Shown here piece by piece: positions 24,750 through 33,746 of a stretch of DNA of 64,000 bases. Both the position numbers and the translations under genes were made by a program. Origin of the DNA: Algoriphagus boritolerans DSM 17298 = JCM 18970 (GTDB lineage Bacteria; Bacteroidota; Bacteroidia; Cytophagales; Cyclobacteriaceae); the NCBI RefSeq assembly GCF_900108085.1, contig NZ_FNVR01000009.1:1-64000 (forward strand), given 5' to 3'. Numbering within the stretch: the first letter of the stretch is position 1; each line of letters begins with the position of its first letter. The notes under the pieces are model-generated. The model had not been told where the DNA came from and ran no database searches. It saw nothing but the letters and a program-made list of their open reading frames with translations.

Positions 24750-26213
24750 TCAATCCAGAGCTAAGGCTTTGCGAACCAAATACTCCTCTTCGCCTGAGTT
24801 GATCATCACCATCAGCTTATCTCCCGATTTCAGTTCTGTCGCACCGTTTGGAGTGATGTACTTATTATTTCGGTTGACCAGGACAATCAGCGAAGTCTTG
24901 GGAAATTCCAGTTCAAGAATCTGTTTTCCGTCTACCCTTGAATTTTCAGGAAGATTCACTTCCACAAGGGCGTTTTTGAAGTCATCGGATAATTCGAGGT
25001 CCAATAAACTTCGTCGTTTGAGTCGCCCCGGCACAGCCAGGTGTAGCCATTCTGCGACTTTTATCAATGTGGTAGCCTGAAGTGCCACAGAGGTGAGGAC
25101 AATAAAAAACACAATGTTGAAGATCAGATCACTTTTCTCTACTCCAGCAATTAGCGGAAAAGTAGCAAAGACGATCGGCACTGCTCCCCGAAGACCTACC
25201 CAACTGATAAATGCCTTTTTTCTGTTTGAGAAGTTGAAAAAAGACATCGAAGCCCAGACACCAAGCGGTCGGGCGACAAACATCAGAAACATCGCAATCA
25301 CAAATCCCAATCCAGCCACCGGCCAAACCTGGGTTGGGTAAACCAGCAATCCCAAAGCGATGAACATGATAATCTGCATCAGCCAAGCTATTCCGTCAAA
25401 AAACCGAACCAAGCTTTTGTGATGCAGCATGCGGCTTTGATTCATCGTGATGGCAGAAAGGTAAACCGCCAGAAATCCATTCCCTCCTACCAAATCCGTC
25501 ACCGTATAAACCAACACCACCAAGCCCAACATCAAGACAGGATACAGCCCATCGTATTCAAGATTGATTTTATTGATGAGAAAAACGATTCCCTTACCCA
25601 ACAAAAAACCAGCCACAGCTCCAAAAATCATTTGTTTGAAAAACATGGGAATCAGATCCACTGGACTAAATCCCTCCACACTCAGCCAAGAGGTCATCCC
25701 GATCGTAAGGAAAAATGCCATCGGATCATTACTTCCGGATTCGAATTCCAAAAGTGGTCGCAGGTGACCCTTCAGCCCGATACTTTTCCTTCGCAAAATG
25801 GAAAAAACCGCTGCGGCATCTGTGGAAGACACGATTGCGCCGAGCAGAAGCCCTTCCTTCCAGGTCAGATCCACAAACCAGCTCGCAAAAAGACCCACTG
25901 ATACAGCTGTAAGCAGTACTCCTATTGTGGATAATAATAAACCGGGTTTGAGGACAGGCTTAATGGACTGCCATTTGGTGTCCAGACCACCTGAAAAAAG
26001 AATATAGGTCAAAGCCAAAATCCCCAGAAACTGAGCAGCCCCAGGGTCATCAAATGCGATTTTTCCAATCCCATCGGTTCCTGCCAGCATGCCTACCCCT
26101 AAGAAAAGTAACAAGACCGGAATCCCAGCTTTCCCGGCAGTTTTGCTGGCAATGATGCTGAGGATCAAGAGTAATGAGCCTATCAAAAGAATGTTTTCAG
26201 CAGTGATTTGCAT
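24750..26213 (-). CDS. K+(Na+)/H+ antiporter, CPA1 NhaP2/CvrA type
   Basis: 487 residues. About 12-13 membrane helices cover residues 5-395, with a GMLAGTDGIG loop near 45, a GAIVSSTDAAAVFS motif near 130 (the Asp is the cation/proton site) and FESGSNDPMAFFLTIG near 160. A C-terminal TrkA_C-like domain (SRVDGKQILELEFPKTSLIVLVNRNNKYI-type segment, about 410-487) suggests nucleotide or ion-responsive regulation. The domain order matches CvrA/NhaP2 potassium/proton antiporters. It probably exports K+ or Na+ at alkaline or hyperosmotic conditions. It stands alone between the Anbu operon and the peptide-export operon. Confidence 0.88.
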   Translation of the reverse strand: MQITAENILLIGSLLLILSIIASKTAGKAGIPVLLLFLGVGMLAGTDGIGKIAFDDPGAAQFLGILALTYILFSGGLDTKWQSIKPVLKPGLLLSTIGVLLTAVSVGLFASWFVDLTWKEGLLLGAIVSSTDAAAVFSILRRKSIGLKGHLRPLLEFESGSNDPMAFFLTIGMTSWLSVEGFSPVDLIPMFFKQMIFGAVAGFLLGKGIVFLINKINLEYDGLYPVLMLGLVVLVYTVTDLVGGNGFLAVYLSAITMNQSRMLHHKSLVRFFDGIAWLMQIIMFIALGLLVYPTQVWPVAGLGFVIAMFLMFVARPLGVWASMSFFNFSNRKKAFISWVGLRGAVPIVFATFPLIAGVEKSDLIFNIVFFIVLTSVALQATTLIKVAEWLHLAVPGRLKRRSLLDLELSDDFKNALVEVNLPENSRVDGKQILELEFPKTSLIVLVNRNNKYITPNGATELKSGDKLMVMINSGEEEYLVRKALALD

Positions 26214-26386
26214 AAAAAAGATTGGGGTGATGTGTTTCTACTAAAAAAAGTAGAGTCCATTAAGGTAAGAAATTTGAGGTAAAAATGGTTCGGAACTAAA
26301 ACCAAAAAAATCAGAAATGAGCAATAGGAAAGTGTCAATGATCAAATTCAATGATTAATTATCAAGGTCAAAAAAATCGCACATGT

Positions 26387-28051
26387 TTACTTCACTCCGG
26401 ATAAATCCCGCACACTCTCCGCCAGCAGATTTTCTCGGTCAAGCAATTCGGCTGGACTTCCAATGTCAACTAGTTTTCCGTGATCCAAAATCAACACCTC
26501 ATCGGCTATCAAGGCAGGTTTAACACGGTGTGTGACAATCAAAACCGGAATGGATTCTTTGACTTTCAGAATTAAATCAAGCATCACCTGCTCCGTATTC
26601 CGATCCATAGCCCCAGTGAATTCATCCAAAAGTAAGAGTTTGGGCTCCTGAATCAATGCCCGTGCTAATCCTATCAACTGTTTTTGACCACCAGAAAGAT
26701 TGATTCCTTCTTCACCCACCACTGTGAAATATCCTTGTGGCAAACTTTCAAAAAACTTGTTCAACCCCAGAGTCTGACAAATCTTTATTGCTTTGGCGAA
26801 CATTTCCTTATCCTGCGCCAAAGTCAGGTTAGTGATCAGATTGCCATTGAAAAGCTTGATCTCCTGTGGTACATATCCTACTTTTCGTCGCCAATCTCCA
26901 GCCGAAAAAGAATTAAGATCCAGCGTACCATTGACTCGGATATTCCCTTGTTCAGGTAAATAAAAACCCATCAAGAGTTGAAGCAAAGTACTTTTTCCTC
27001 CTCCTGATTCACCTAGCAGGACACTTAATTTTCCCCGTTTTAATTCAAATGAAATATTCTGAAGCAATAGTTTCCGGCCGGGAAACCGAAAACTGATATT
27101 CTCTAACTGAATCAAATCGATCCGGTCTGGGACGATTTGCCCAAGATTTTCGGACTCCCGTTCTACTTGGATAAATTCATACAGCCGATCCAAGGCAATT
27201 TTAGCTTCCTGAATTTGAAGGTTAGATAAGGCGAGTTTGTTGACTGCTGGAACAAGCATTCCCAGCATCCCGCTGATCGCTACCAAGACTCCCAAGTCCA
27301 TCTGCTCAGTGGCCACTAAATAGCAACTTCCACCTAATACCGAAACTAAAAAAAGTACCCCCGCAAGCTGAGACACCAAACCCAATCGATTACTTACTTG
27401 ACCTAATCGAAAAGCCTGATCTTGAAAATCATGGTAAACAGATTGGTTTTTTTTCAGAAAGTCTTCTTCTCGGCCAGCCCCTTTGATCGCCCCTATCCCT
27501 GTCAAGGTATCAATAAACGAAGATTCCGAACTCCCATAATGAACCATTAGCTGCTGCTGACCAAGCCGGATAGGATGGTGATAGCTATAAACCAACCAGA
27601 AATAAACAGGAAGGAATCCGGCCACAAGCAGCCCTATTACTTTTGAATAAAGGAGAATGGAAATCAAGGTAACTACTACGACAAAGGAATCCACCATCAA
27701 CTCAGTTGTCAGTACCGAAACAGCTCGCTGAATCCGACGGGAGTCATTCATACGAGCGGTAATGTCACCCACTCTGCGGGAGTCAAAAAAACGCTTGGGC
27801 AAATAAATCAATTGTTCAAAAAAACGGGAAATCAGCCGCAGGTTGAGTTCCTTGCTTTGTCGGATCAGCACAGTGGATCTAAGATATCCCAAAACACTTC
27901 GGCCAACCAATAGGATTGCCAGAAGGACTAATCCTAAAATCAACTTTTCCCATTGCTTGTCAGGAAGAATCTCATCGATCAGCTTCTGAGAAAAAACTGC
28001 TACCGAAAGCCCTAAAATAGTCACAACTAAGCCCAGAAAACCAGAAATCAA
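26387..28051 (-). CDS. ABC exporter (membrane and ATPase part) of the GG-peptide operon
   Basis: 554 residues. Membrane helices cover about 1-280, then the ATPase domain with Walker A GESGGGKSTLLQLL near 355, signature LSGGQKQLIGLARAL near 455, Walker B LLLLDEFTGAMD near 475 and the THRVKP H-loop near 508. The frame is the same as that of the C39 peptidase gene upstream, from which one TAA (28091-28093) separates it. The 13 codons after the stop (WVFELVKEDLPIL) look like the usual linker and first helix of peptidase-containing exporters. An independent start could be TTG 28051, with an AAGGAGG sequence 14 bp upstream. The protein thus either is made separately from the peptidase or is the remainder of a nonsense-mutated fusion. 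Confidence 0.85.
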   Translation of the reverse strand: MISGFLGLVVTILGLSVAVFSQKLIDEILPDKQWEKLILGLVLLAILLVGRSVLGYLRSTVLIRQSKELNLRLISRFFEQLIYLPKRFFDSRRVGDITARMNDSRRIQRAVSVLTTELMVDSFVVVVTLISILLYSKVIGLLVAGFLPVYFWLVYSYHHPIRLGQQQLMVHYGSSESSFIDTLTGIGAIKGAGREEDFLKKNQSVYHDFQDQAFRLGQVSNRLGLVSQLAGVLFLVSVLGGSCYLVATEQMDLGVLVAISGMLGMLVPAVNKLALSNLQIQEAKIALDRLYEFIQVERESENLGQIVPDRIDLIQLENISFRFPGRKLLLQNISFELKRGKLSVLLGESGGGKSTLLQLLMGFYLPEQGNIRVNGTLDLNSFSAGDWRRKVGYVPQEIKLFNGNLITNLTLAQDKEMFAKAIKICQTLGLNKFFESLPQGYFTVVGEEGINLSGGQKQLIGLARALIQEPKLLLLDEFTGAMDRNTEQVMLDLILKVKESIPVLIVTHRVKPALIADEVLILDHGKLVDIGSPAELLDRENLLAESVRDLSGVK

Positions 28052-28090
28052 TAAAATCGGAAGATCCTCCTTGACTAACTCAAAAACCCA

Positions 28091-28555
28091 TTATTTCTTC
28101 TTTGCCAAAAAATCAGACTTAAGCTGAAATTCTGAATTCGGTTTGGCCAAGACAAGTGACTTGCTTTGCCAGATCCGGTCAAGAAGCTCAGCGGAGAGAA
28201 TTCTTTTGCCTTGTGCAGGATCCATCACCAAATATCCTCCTGCTACTAGACCATAGCAGACAATGTAATGACTGAATTTCTCCTCCATGACTACATGAAG
28301 GATAGCAGGTCCATCTAGAGTATTCAGTCTACTGACTGAATCCACCTTAAAGGCATCCGCATCCATTCCTATTGCCTTAGCTGACTCCATCAAGCCCAAT
28401 ACAGTAGTTCCCTGAATAGCCGTACCGCTCAAAACCCTTAATTGCTCCAAGGTCTGATGCCCACCGAAAAAACGGATCACTGAGGACAGACAAGCTACGC
28501 CGCAATCAGAACTAGCCTGCTGCAATACTATCGGCACTCTATCTGGAGCTATCAT
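28091..28555 (-). CDS. C39 leader peptidase of the GG-peptide operon
   Basis: 154 residues. The C39 catalytic triad is visible: Cys in QQASSDCGVACLSSVIRFFGG near residue 18, His in KFSHYIVCYG near 96, and Asp in LVMDPAQGK near 112. Family members cut after the double glycine of bacteriocin leaders, normally as the N-terminal domain of the exporter. Here the reading frame ends in LAKKK and TAA, and the same frame continues as the exporter 13 codons later. It overlaps the thioredoxin-like gene by 17 bases. The substrate is very probably the 59-residue GG-leader peptide at 30125-30304. Confidence 0.9.
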   Translation of the reverse strand: MIAPDRVPIVLQQASSDCGVACLSSVIRFFGGHQTLEQLRVLSGTAIQGTTVLGLMESAKAIGMDADAFKVDSVSRLNTLDGPAILHVVMEEKFSHYIVCYGLVAGGYLVMDPAQGKRILSAELLDRIWQSKSLVLAKPNSEFQLKSDFLAKKK

Positions 28556-29066
28556 GAGTTTTTTTTACAGCTGCTTTCAAATCACTCATAGAGACCGCAC
28601 CTCTAAAAAACTCAACCAATGCTCCCTTGGAGTCATAGACAAGAGTAGCAGGCACAGTAGTTAGCTTAAACTCAACAGCAAGTCTGAAAAGCGTATCAGA
28701 TAAAAAAGTATGATTTGAAAGATTCGCAAAATCATACCTATCCCTAAAGTCTTTTACTTCAGCCACAGTCTCCGAAGAAATCCAGATAAAAGTTACCTTC
28801 TGCTCCTCTGAAAAAACTTTCCTGATCAATTCCGCTTCTGATTGACAAATCGGACAAGTAGAGTTAAAATAGATAAGAATCAAAGGAGTACCTATTTGTT
28901 CTCTCAAATAAAATGAACGACCTTCCATAGAGGATACTTCAATCGAAGGTAAATTTACAACCAAAGAGCGCTGTTCTAAATTTGCAGAATATCTAGAAAA
29001 GCCAAACCAAGCACCTGATAATAGCAGAACAAGAAGTATAATAGAAAAAAGTAATGTAATTCGCAT
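28539..29066 (-). CDS. Membrane-anchored TlpA/redoxin-like thiol protein
   Basis: 175 residues from ATG 29066 (MRITLLFS). One N-terminal helix anchors a periplasmic thioredoxin-fold domain with a CPIC active site in NSTCPICQSEAELI near residue 90 and a cis-Pro segment KLTTVPATLVYD near 145. TlpA-like proteins reduce or oxidise periplasmic thiols. In this operon its target may be the two cysteines of the GG-leader peptide (inference). An earlier TTG at 29084 would overlap the upstream gene; the ATG follows its stop by 4 bp. It overlaps the C39 gene by 17 bases, which suggests coupled translation. Confidence 0.82.
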   Translation of the reverse strand: MRITLLFSIILLVLLLSGAWFGFSRYSANLEQRSLVVNLPSIEVSSMEGRSFYLREQIGTPLILIYFNSTCPICQSEAELIRKVFSEEQKVTFIWISSETVAEVKDFRDRYDFANLSNHTFLSDTLFRLAVEFKLTTVPATLVYDSKGALVEFFRGAVSMSDLKAAVKKTHDSSR

Positions 29067-29070
29067 AGCA

Positions 29071-29625
29071 TTAACTGTTTCCAAGAGAAATAAACATTAC
29101 AAATACTACCCAACAGAAAAGAAAGGGGACATAATAACCTAACACAACTTTTAACATTGAGTCTAATGAGCGATTTAAATACTTAGCAAGCAAAAATGAT
29201 AAAATGATCCAATATAAAATCTCATATAAACTGAATGTAATTAATAAAAACTTCAAAATCCCTTCAATGGGTAAAAAATAAAACAAAGAAAAATTTTCAA
29301 TTCGAAATAAAGAATTGTCTAAAATAAATAAACCATCCGACAAGAGAAAAATACTCTCAGCAAAAAAACAAACATAAAATACAATATCAAATTTAATATT
29401 TTTCAGGTTAAACCATAGCCCCAAATATATTAAGCTCGAAACAATAAGTATTTTCAAAAAACGAAAAATTAACGAAAACAAAAACAGAAGAAAAAAATTG
29501 TATTTTTTTGCACCAAAAAAATTCTGGATCGATAAGTCACTTCCAAAATAATTAAATGAAAAATATAATTCAATAAAAATATAAAATATTAAATAAATAG
29601 AAATTAGGACTGAATTAATTTTCAT
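29071..29625 (-). CDS. Polytopic membrane protein of the GG-peptide operon
   Basis: 184 residues, highly hydrophobic, with about five or six predicted helices (near 5-25, 42-70, 78-100, 118-145 and 160-180) and very AT-rich coding. Two Cys occur within helices (YVC near 85 and LFC near 171). I do not recognise the family; in similar Bacteroidota peptide clusters a MauE/DoxX-type redox membrane protein accompanies the thioredoxin, but this one lacks a clear motif. Immunity or redox support are possible roles. Its ATG overlaps the preceding stop (ATGA) and it ends 4 bp before the thioredoxin ATG. Confidence 0.75.
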   Translation of the reverse strand: MKINSVLISIYLIFYIFIELYFSFNYFGSDLSIQNFFGAKKYNFFLLFLFSLIFRFLKILIVSSLIYLGLWFNLKNIKFDIVFYVCFFAESIFLLSDGLFILDNSLFRIENFSLFYFLPIEGILKFLLITFSLYEILYWIILSFLLAKYLNRSLDSMLKVVLGYYVPFLFCWVVFVMFISLGNS

Positions 29626-30071
29626 TTTTTCCTCAAATAATAAGAAGTTAAGTTTGAATTCCTTATCACAAGTGTATCTGCAGAAAAATTATAATAATCT
29701 ACATGTGTAGCAAAAATTTTCCCATGTTCATCGATTGCCCTTATCTCAATTTCACCATTTTCAGCTTTCCATTTAAATCTTGGAAAATCGATAATCCTAA
29801 GATTCAATTCAGAAGTTTGCTGTCTTACAATTCTGATATCAAGAATAAAGTCTCCATTTTTTGCATAGGTATAAGTATAACCTTCCCTTATTGAATCGTC
29901 AAAGAACTCAAATCCGTCTTTCTCGGATTTGACCATCACCCAAACACCAATTAAATTTGGCTCAACTTGATTATACACTATTTTTTTGGCTGTATAATTA
30001 GGATGAGATCCTATTTTCGGAATTGTCCAATTAATTATAAATCCGATAAGTAAAAGAGTTATCGCTTTCAT
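29622..30071 (-). CDS. Lipocalin-like protein of the GG-peptide operon
   Basis: 149 residues with an N-terminal hydrophobic segment (AITLLLIGFIINWTI) acting as signal peptide or anchor. The rest is beta-rich: NLIGVWVMVKSEKDG near residue 38, YTYTYAKNGDFIL near 65, and a YYNFSADTLVIRNSNLTSYYLRKK-type end (key residues D, L, Y, L). This is the pattern of short lipocalin-like domains common in Bacteroidota. The function is unknown; binding the exported peptide or giving immunity would fit its place directly after the precursor gene. It is 53 bp downstream of the precursor and overlaps the next gene by four bases. Confidence 0.7.
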   Translation of the reverse strand: MKAITLLLIGFIINWTIPKIGSHPNYTAKKIVYNQVEPNLIGVWVMVKSEKDGFEFFDDSIREGYTYTYAKNGDFILDIRIVRQQTSELNLRIIDFPRFKWKAENGEIEIRAIDEHGKIFATHVDYYNFSADTLVIRNSNLTSYYLRKK

Positions 30072-30124
30072 CTTCTGGAGTTAATATTTAAGGGTTGGGA
30101 TTTCACTCCCAACCCAATTTGTCC

Positions 30125-30304
30125 TTAAGCCATCGCACATTCAAATAGCCGAGCTTCTGCAAGTGCAAATGCGGTAAAAGTTCTAGCTGTAGGATTATCA
30201 GTGTAATTTAACCAAGCTAAAGATGATGCCGCAGCTTCATCAAAGCAGGTCCCAAATGATCCACCCACCAGATTTTCCATCTGGTCAATTGTTAATTTTT
30301 CCAT
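30125..30304 (-). CDS. Double-glycine leader peptide, bacteriocin-like precursor
   Basis: 59 residues. It begins MEKLTIDQMENLVGG, a textbook GG leader (Leu, Met and Val/Leu at the usual hydrophobic positions before the Gly-Gly). The 44-residue core that follows starts SFGTC, is rich in Ala and Phe, has no Lys, and holds just two Cys near its ends (core positions 5 and 41), which could form one disulfide. It is the first gene of a tightly packed minus-strand operon with a C39 peptidase, ABC exporter and periplasmic thiol protein, all needed for export and folding of such peptides. Whether it is an antimicrobial, a signal or a substrate for modification is unknown. No promoter box was certain upstream. 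Confidence 0.8.
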   Translation of the reverse strand: MEKLTIDQMENLVGGSFGTCFDEAAASSLAWLNYTDNPTARTFTAFALAEARLFECAMA

Positions 30305-30715
30305 GATTGTTAATGATTAAAGTTTGAAATAATTAAATGAATGATTGATTTTAGACAATGTTTTTCACTCTTCCAAATCACTGATCATCAGTAAATTGAC
30401 AATAAACCTAAAATTGTATTATTCTTAGCTTGAAATTCAGAACTATATTTTGTTTTTCGCCCCCCCCTTTTTTTTCATTAAATCATTACATTATTCGTTG
30501 AAAATCGAACTAGCAAAATATTTAATTGAATTTCAATTAATTTCAACTTTTTTAAAATTCTTTGAAAAATACAACGAAGAAATGAGCAAAGCTTAGTAGC
30601 AAGACGTAAATATCAAGACCTATGACAGATGAGTCTAGAGTTCAGATAAAAGATTTTAGTCGCGGTAACTAATGGGCAACAACTTCATAAGAATTGCATT
30701 CGACCCTTGCCCACC
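30305..30715. other. Promoter region of the peptide operon; C8T8 tract
   Basis: No gene is visible. Features are a palindrome ACTGATCATCAGT at about 30380-30392, about 75 bp upstream of the peptide start, and a run of 8 C followed by 8 T at 30460-30475. A TTG...TAATTATTTC arrangement at about 30362-30328 could be a weak promoter, but does not fit TAnnTTTG well. Confidence 0.4.
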
Positions 30716-30757
30716 CACAAAAAAACCTGCCCCGTATTTTCCACGCTGACAGGTTTC
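30716..30757 (-). terminator. Intrinsic terminator of metG
   Basis: On the minus strand AAACCTG (30756-30750) pairs with CAGGTTT (30729-30723) and is followed by a run of T. It lies about 77 bp after the metG stop codon. Confidence 0.65.
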
Positions 30758-30833
30758 TAAAATCTGAGCTCTTTTTTCTTGACACTAGGAAAAGACTGCT
30801 TCGACTCGTTCCTCTTCTCGCAGTGACGTAGAC

Positions 30834-32894
30834 CTACGAAATCGTCGATCCATTTGCGGTTCCCTCATGGGGCTGGAGCAACTTCAGCTTTCCGTCTTTA
30901 TCCTCTGCCATCAGGATCATTCCCTCCGAGTCGGTTCCCATCATCTTTCGAGGCGCCAAGTTGATCAGCATCGTGACTTGCTTTCCTACCAGGAATTCCG
31001 GCGCAAAATGATCGGCTACTCCACTCAGGACTGTTCTGTGCCCCAACCCAATATCTACTTTTAGCTTCAAAAGCTTTTTGGATTTTGGCATTGGCTCAGC
31101 CTCCAGAATAGTGACCACACGCAAGTCCAGCTTGGCAAAGTCATCGTAGGTGATGAGTTCCTTCATCGGTGCGACAGGCGCATTGGCGGCTTCATTCATC
31201 TTTTTGGAGTCAAGGAGTTTTTGAACTTGTTTTTCTACGGTTTCATCTTCGATTTTCTCGAAGAGCAAACCCATCTTACCTAAAGTTTTTCCTTCTGAAA
31301 GCAGTTTGCCATTTCCGGCATGAGACCAGGAGACCTGATCCATTCCGAACATTTCAAAGAGTTTGGAAGCAGTAAAGGGTAAAAAAGGCTCGGAAACGAT
31401 CGCCAAATTCGCAGCAATATTCAGTGCTATATTCAGGATGGTTTTGGTGCGCTCGGGGTCAGTTTTGATTTCCTTCCAAGGTTCGGTATCTGCCAGGTAT
31501 TTATTTCCCAATCGGGCAAAATCCATCACGATGGACAAAGCCTCACGGAAACGATAGCGCTCGATGGAAGCGGCAATTTTCTCGGGAAATTCCTCCAAAG
31601 CGCTTAAAACCCCCTTGTCATAACCACGCAGTTCACCTCTTGCCGGAACTTCGCCTTGATAAAACTTCTGCGTCAGGACCACTGCCCGGTTCACAAAGTT
31701 GCCGTAAATGGCAACAAGCTCTGAATTGTTTCTTCCCTGAAAATCCTTCCAAGTGAAGTCATTGTCTTTGGTTTCGGGCGCATTCGCGGTCAACACATAG
31801 CGAAGCACGTCCTGCTTACCGGGAAATTCCTCGAGATACTCATGCAGCCATACCGCCCAATTACGCGAGGTGGAGATTTTTTCCCCTTCGAGATTCAGAA
31901 ATTCGTTTGCCGGGACATTTTCAGGAAGGACGTAGCCACCGTGCGTTTTCAAGATTGCCGGGAAAATGATGCAGTGGAATACGATGTTATCCTTTCCGAT
32001 GAAGTGTACCAACTTGGTGTCCTGATCTTTCCAGTAGGGCTGCCAGTCGATTCCTTTTTCGGCTGCCCATTCTTTGGTCGAGGAAATGTATCCGATCGGC
32101 GCATCAAACCAGACATAGAGCACTTTGCCGTCAGCACCTTCCAAGGGTACTTTGATTCCCCAGTCCAGATCCCGGGTCATGGATCGCGCCTGCAAACCGT
32201 CACCGGCTTCCAGCCAGGAGCGGCATTGTCCTAGCACATTATTTTTCCAATCATCTGCGTGATCTTCGAGGATCCACTTTTTCAAAAAAGGCTGATAGCG
32301 GGCCAAATCCAGGAACCAATGCTTGGTTTCTTTCAGCACCGGAGTCCTTCCGCTGAGTTTGGATTTTGGATTGATAAGATCGGTAGGGCTGAGTGAGGAG
32401 CCACATTTTTCGCATTGATCGCCATAAGCATGCTCGTTGCCACATTTTGGACAGATTCCCTCGATGTAGCGATCTGCCAAAAACTGACCAGCTTCCTCGT
32501 CATAATACTGCTCAGTAGTCTGCTCCAGAAATTCGCCTTTTTCATACAAATCCGTAAAAAATCCCTGGGCAGTCTCGTGATGAACCTGTGCAGACGTGCG
32601 GGAATAGTGATCAAAACTGATCCCAAACTGCTTGAAACTGCCCTTCATCATCTCATGGTATTGATCTACAACTTGCTGGGGAGTTTTACCTTCTTTGACG
32701 GCTTTGATGGTGATCGCTACACCATGCTCATCCGAACCACAGATATAGGCAACTTCTCGCCCCTGAGATCGGAGGTAGCGGACATAGATATCAGAAGGCA
32801 CGTAGCATCCCGCCAAGTGACCGATATGAAGCGGTCCGTTGGCATAAGGAAGTGCAGCGGTGACGGTGTAGCGTTTGAAATTCTTGTTGTTCAT
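30834..32894 (-). CDS. metG: Methionyl-tRNA synthetase with C-terminal tRNA-binding domain
   Basis: 686 residues, the usual length for the long form. The class I catalytic core shows [13 protein letters not shown] (HIGH motif) near residue 20, a zinc knuckle [18 protein letters not shown] near 146-164, and a KISTSRNW variant of the KMSKS loop near 338. The anticodon-binding helices follow, and residues about 585-686 form an OB-fold tRNA-binding domain ([20 protein letters not shown]). It charges tRNA-Met in the cytoplasm. A TTTG-N17-TATCTTTG promoter lies 68 bp upstream and a terminator follows. Confidence 0.97.
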   Translation of the reverse strand: MNNKNFKRYTVTAALPYANGPLHIGHLAGCYVPSDIYVRYLRSQGREVAYICGSDEHGVAITIKAVKEGKTPQQVVDQYHEMMKGSFKQFGISFDHYSRTSAQVHHETAQGFFTDLYEKGEFLEQTTEQYYDEEAGQFLADRYIEGICPKCGNEHAYGDQCEKCGSSLSPTDLINPKSKLSGRTPVLKETKHWFLDLARYQPFLKKWILEDHADDWKNNVLGQCRSWLEAGDGLQARSMTRDLDWGIKVPLEGADGKVLYVWFDAPIGYISSTKEWAAEKGIDWQPYWKDQDTKLVHFIGKDNIVFHCIIFPAILKTHGGYVLPENVPANEFLNLEGEKISTSRNWAVWLHEYLEEFPGKQDVLRYVLTANAPETKDNDFTWKDFQGRNNSELVAIYGNFVNRAVVLTQKFYQGEVPARGELRGYDKGVLSALEEFPEKIAASIERYRFREALSIVMDFARLGNKYLADTEPWKEIKTDPERTKTILNIALNIAANLAIVSEPFLPFTASKLFEMFGMDQVSWSHAGNGKLLSEGKTLGKMGLLFEKIEDETVEKQVQKLLDSKKMNEAANAPVAPMKELITYDDFAKLDLRVVTILEAEPMPKSKKLLKLKVDIGLGHRTVLSGVADHFAPEFLVGKQVTMLINLAPRKMMGTDSEGMILMAEDKDGKLKLLQPHEGTANGSTIS

Positions 32895-32961
32895 GGAGAA
32901 AATAGACGGAAGACGGAAGACCGGAGACCAAAGAGGGTATGGAAATCCGTCAAATCGAGGC

Positions 32962-32990
32962 CAAAGATAGGGAAATCATGCGAAGGCAAA
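32962..32990 (-). promoter_or_regulatory. metG promoter
   Basis: The minus strand reads TTTG (32990-32987), 17 bp, then TATCTTTG (32969-32962). This fits the Bacteroidota -33/-7 consensus with normal spacing, and lies 68 bp before the metG ATG. It is next to the end of the tetR gene. Confidence 0.6.
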
Positions 32991-32991
32991 A

Positions 32992-33624
32992 TCAGGCATT
33001 TTGAAATTCATTGCGGGCTTCATCAGTCAGAATTCCATTGTAAATAATGCTGATGGCCTGATCATATATTTCGGATGGGGGAATTTTCATGCCCTTTTGG
33101 ATGGCACTTGGAAATTGCCCTGAAAATTCCGGATCCAAAAGTGACTGCACAGCAGCCGCATACAGCATGACCACCAGACTGGTGTTTAGTCGCGGATTGA
33201 CAAGACCTTGTGCTACTCCCTGTTCGATCAGCCTTGCAAAGCGGAGGTAAGCAGACTCATTGATATAAGTGGTCAATTCCTCCCATATTTCCGGCGCGTG
33301 GTCCTTTAGATCCTCGAAAAGTTCAGGATTGATCGGCGCCAAATGCGTGGCAATGACTGAAAGCATAGATTTCAATTTGAGGGGAAAAGAGATGTACCGG
33401 TTATCCAAGATTGCCTCCACTTTAGCGGTCATCTTGGTTTTCAGCACCTCGAATGAGGCAGATAAAAGCTCCAATTTACCGGGATAATACTTGTACAGGG
33501 TCTTTTTACTCATTCCGAGATCCTGGGCTATATCATCCATAGTGGTATGACGATAACCTTTGCCCAAAAACAGGCGGTAAGCAGCATCCAGGATTTTTCC
33601 TTCTGTGGAGGTCTTTTTGCTCAT
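32992..33624 (-). CDS. TetR/AcrR-family transcriptional regulator
   Basis: 210 residues. The N-terminal helix-turn-helix is typical: TEGKILDAAYRLFLGKGYRHTTM, then DDIAQDLGMSKKTLYKYYPGKLELL (residues about 8-55). The C-terminal ligand and dimer domain is less conserved. It is a probable repressor. The gene has its own promoter (TTG-N17-TATATTTG). A loose inverted pair AGGTTT/AAACCT (33630-33664) brackets that promoter and may be its operator. The neighbouring genes (metG, GNAT) are not obvious targets. Confidence 0.88.
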   Translation of the reverse strand: MSKKTSTEGKILDAAYRLFLGKGYRHTTMDDIAQDLGMSKKTLYKYYPGKLELLSASFEVLKTKMTAKVEAILDNRYISFPLKLKSMLSVIATHLAPINPELFEDLKDHAPEIWEELTTYINESAYLRFARLIEQGVAQGLVNPRLNTSLVVMLYAAAVQSLLDPEFSGQFPSAIQKGMKIPPSEIYDQAISIIYNGILTDEARNEFQNA

Positions 33625-33641
33625 TTTTTAGGTTTGTATAG

Positions 33642-33669
33642 CAAATATAGAAAAACTAAAACCTCTCAA
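33642..33669 (-). promoter_or_regulatory. Promoter of the TetR gene at 32992
   Basis: The minus strand reads TTG (33669-33667), 17 bp, TATATTTG (33649-33642), 18 bp before the ATG at 33624. Both elements match the Bacteroidota consensus. Confidence 0.55.
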
Positions 33670-33746
33670 TATTGTTGCTGAAAACAGATTTGAACTTCTG
33701 CCTTATTCAAAAATACCTCTGGTCAAAAGGAGAAAAAAGGTCTTCC

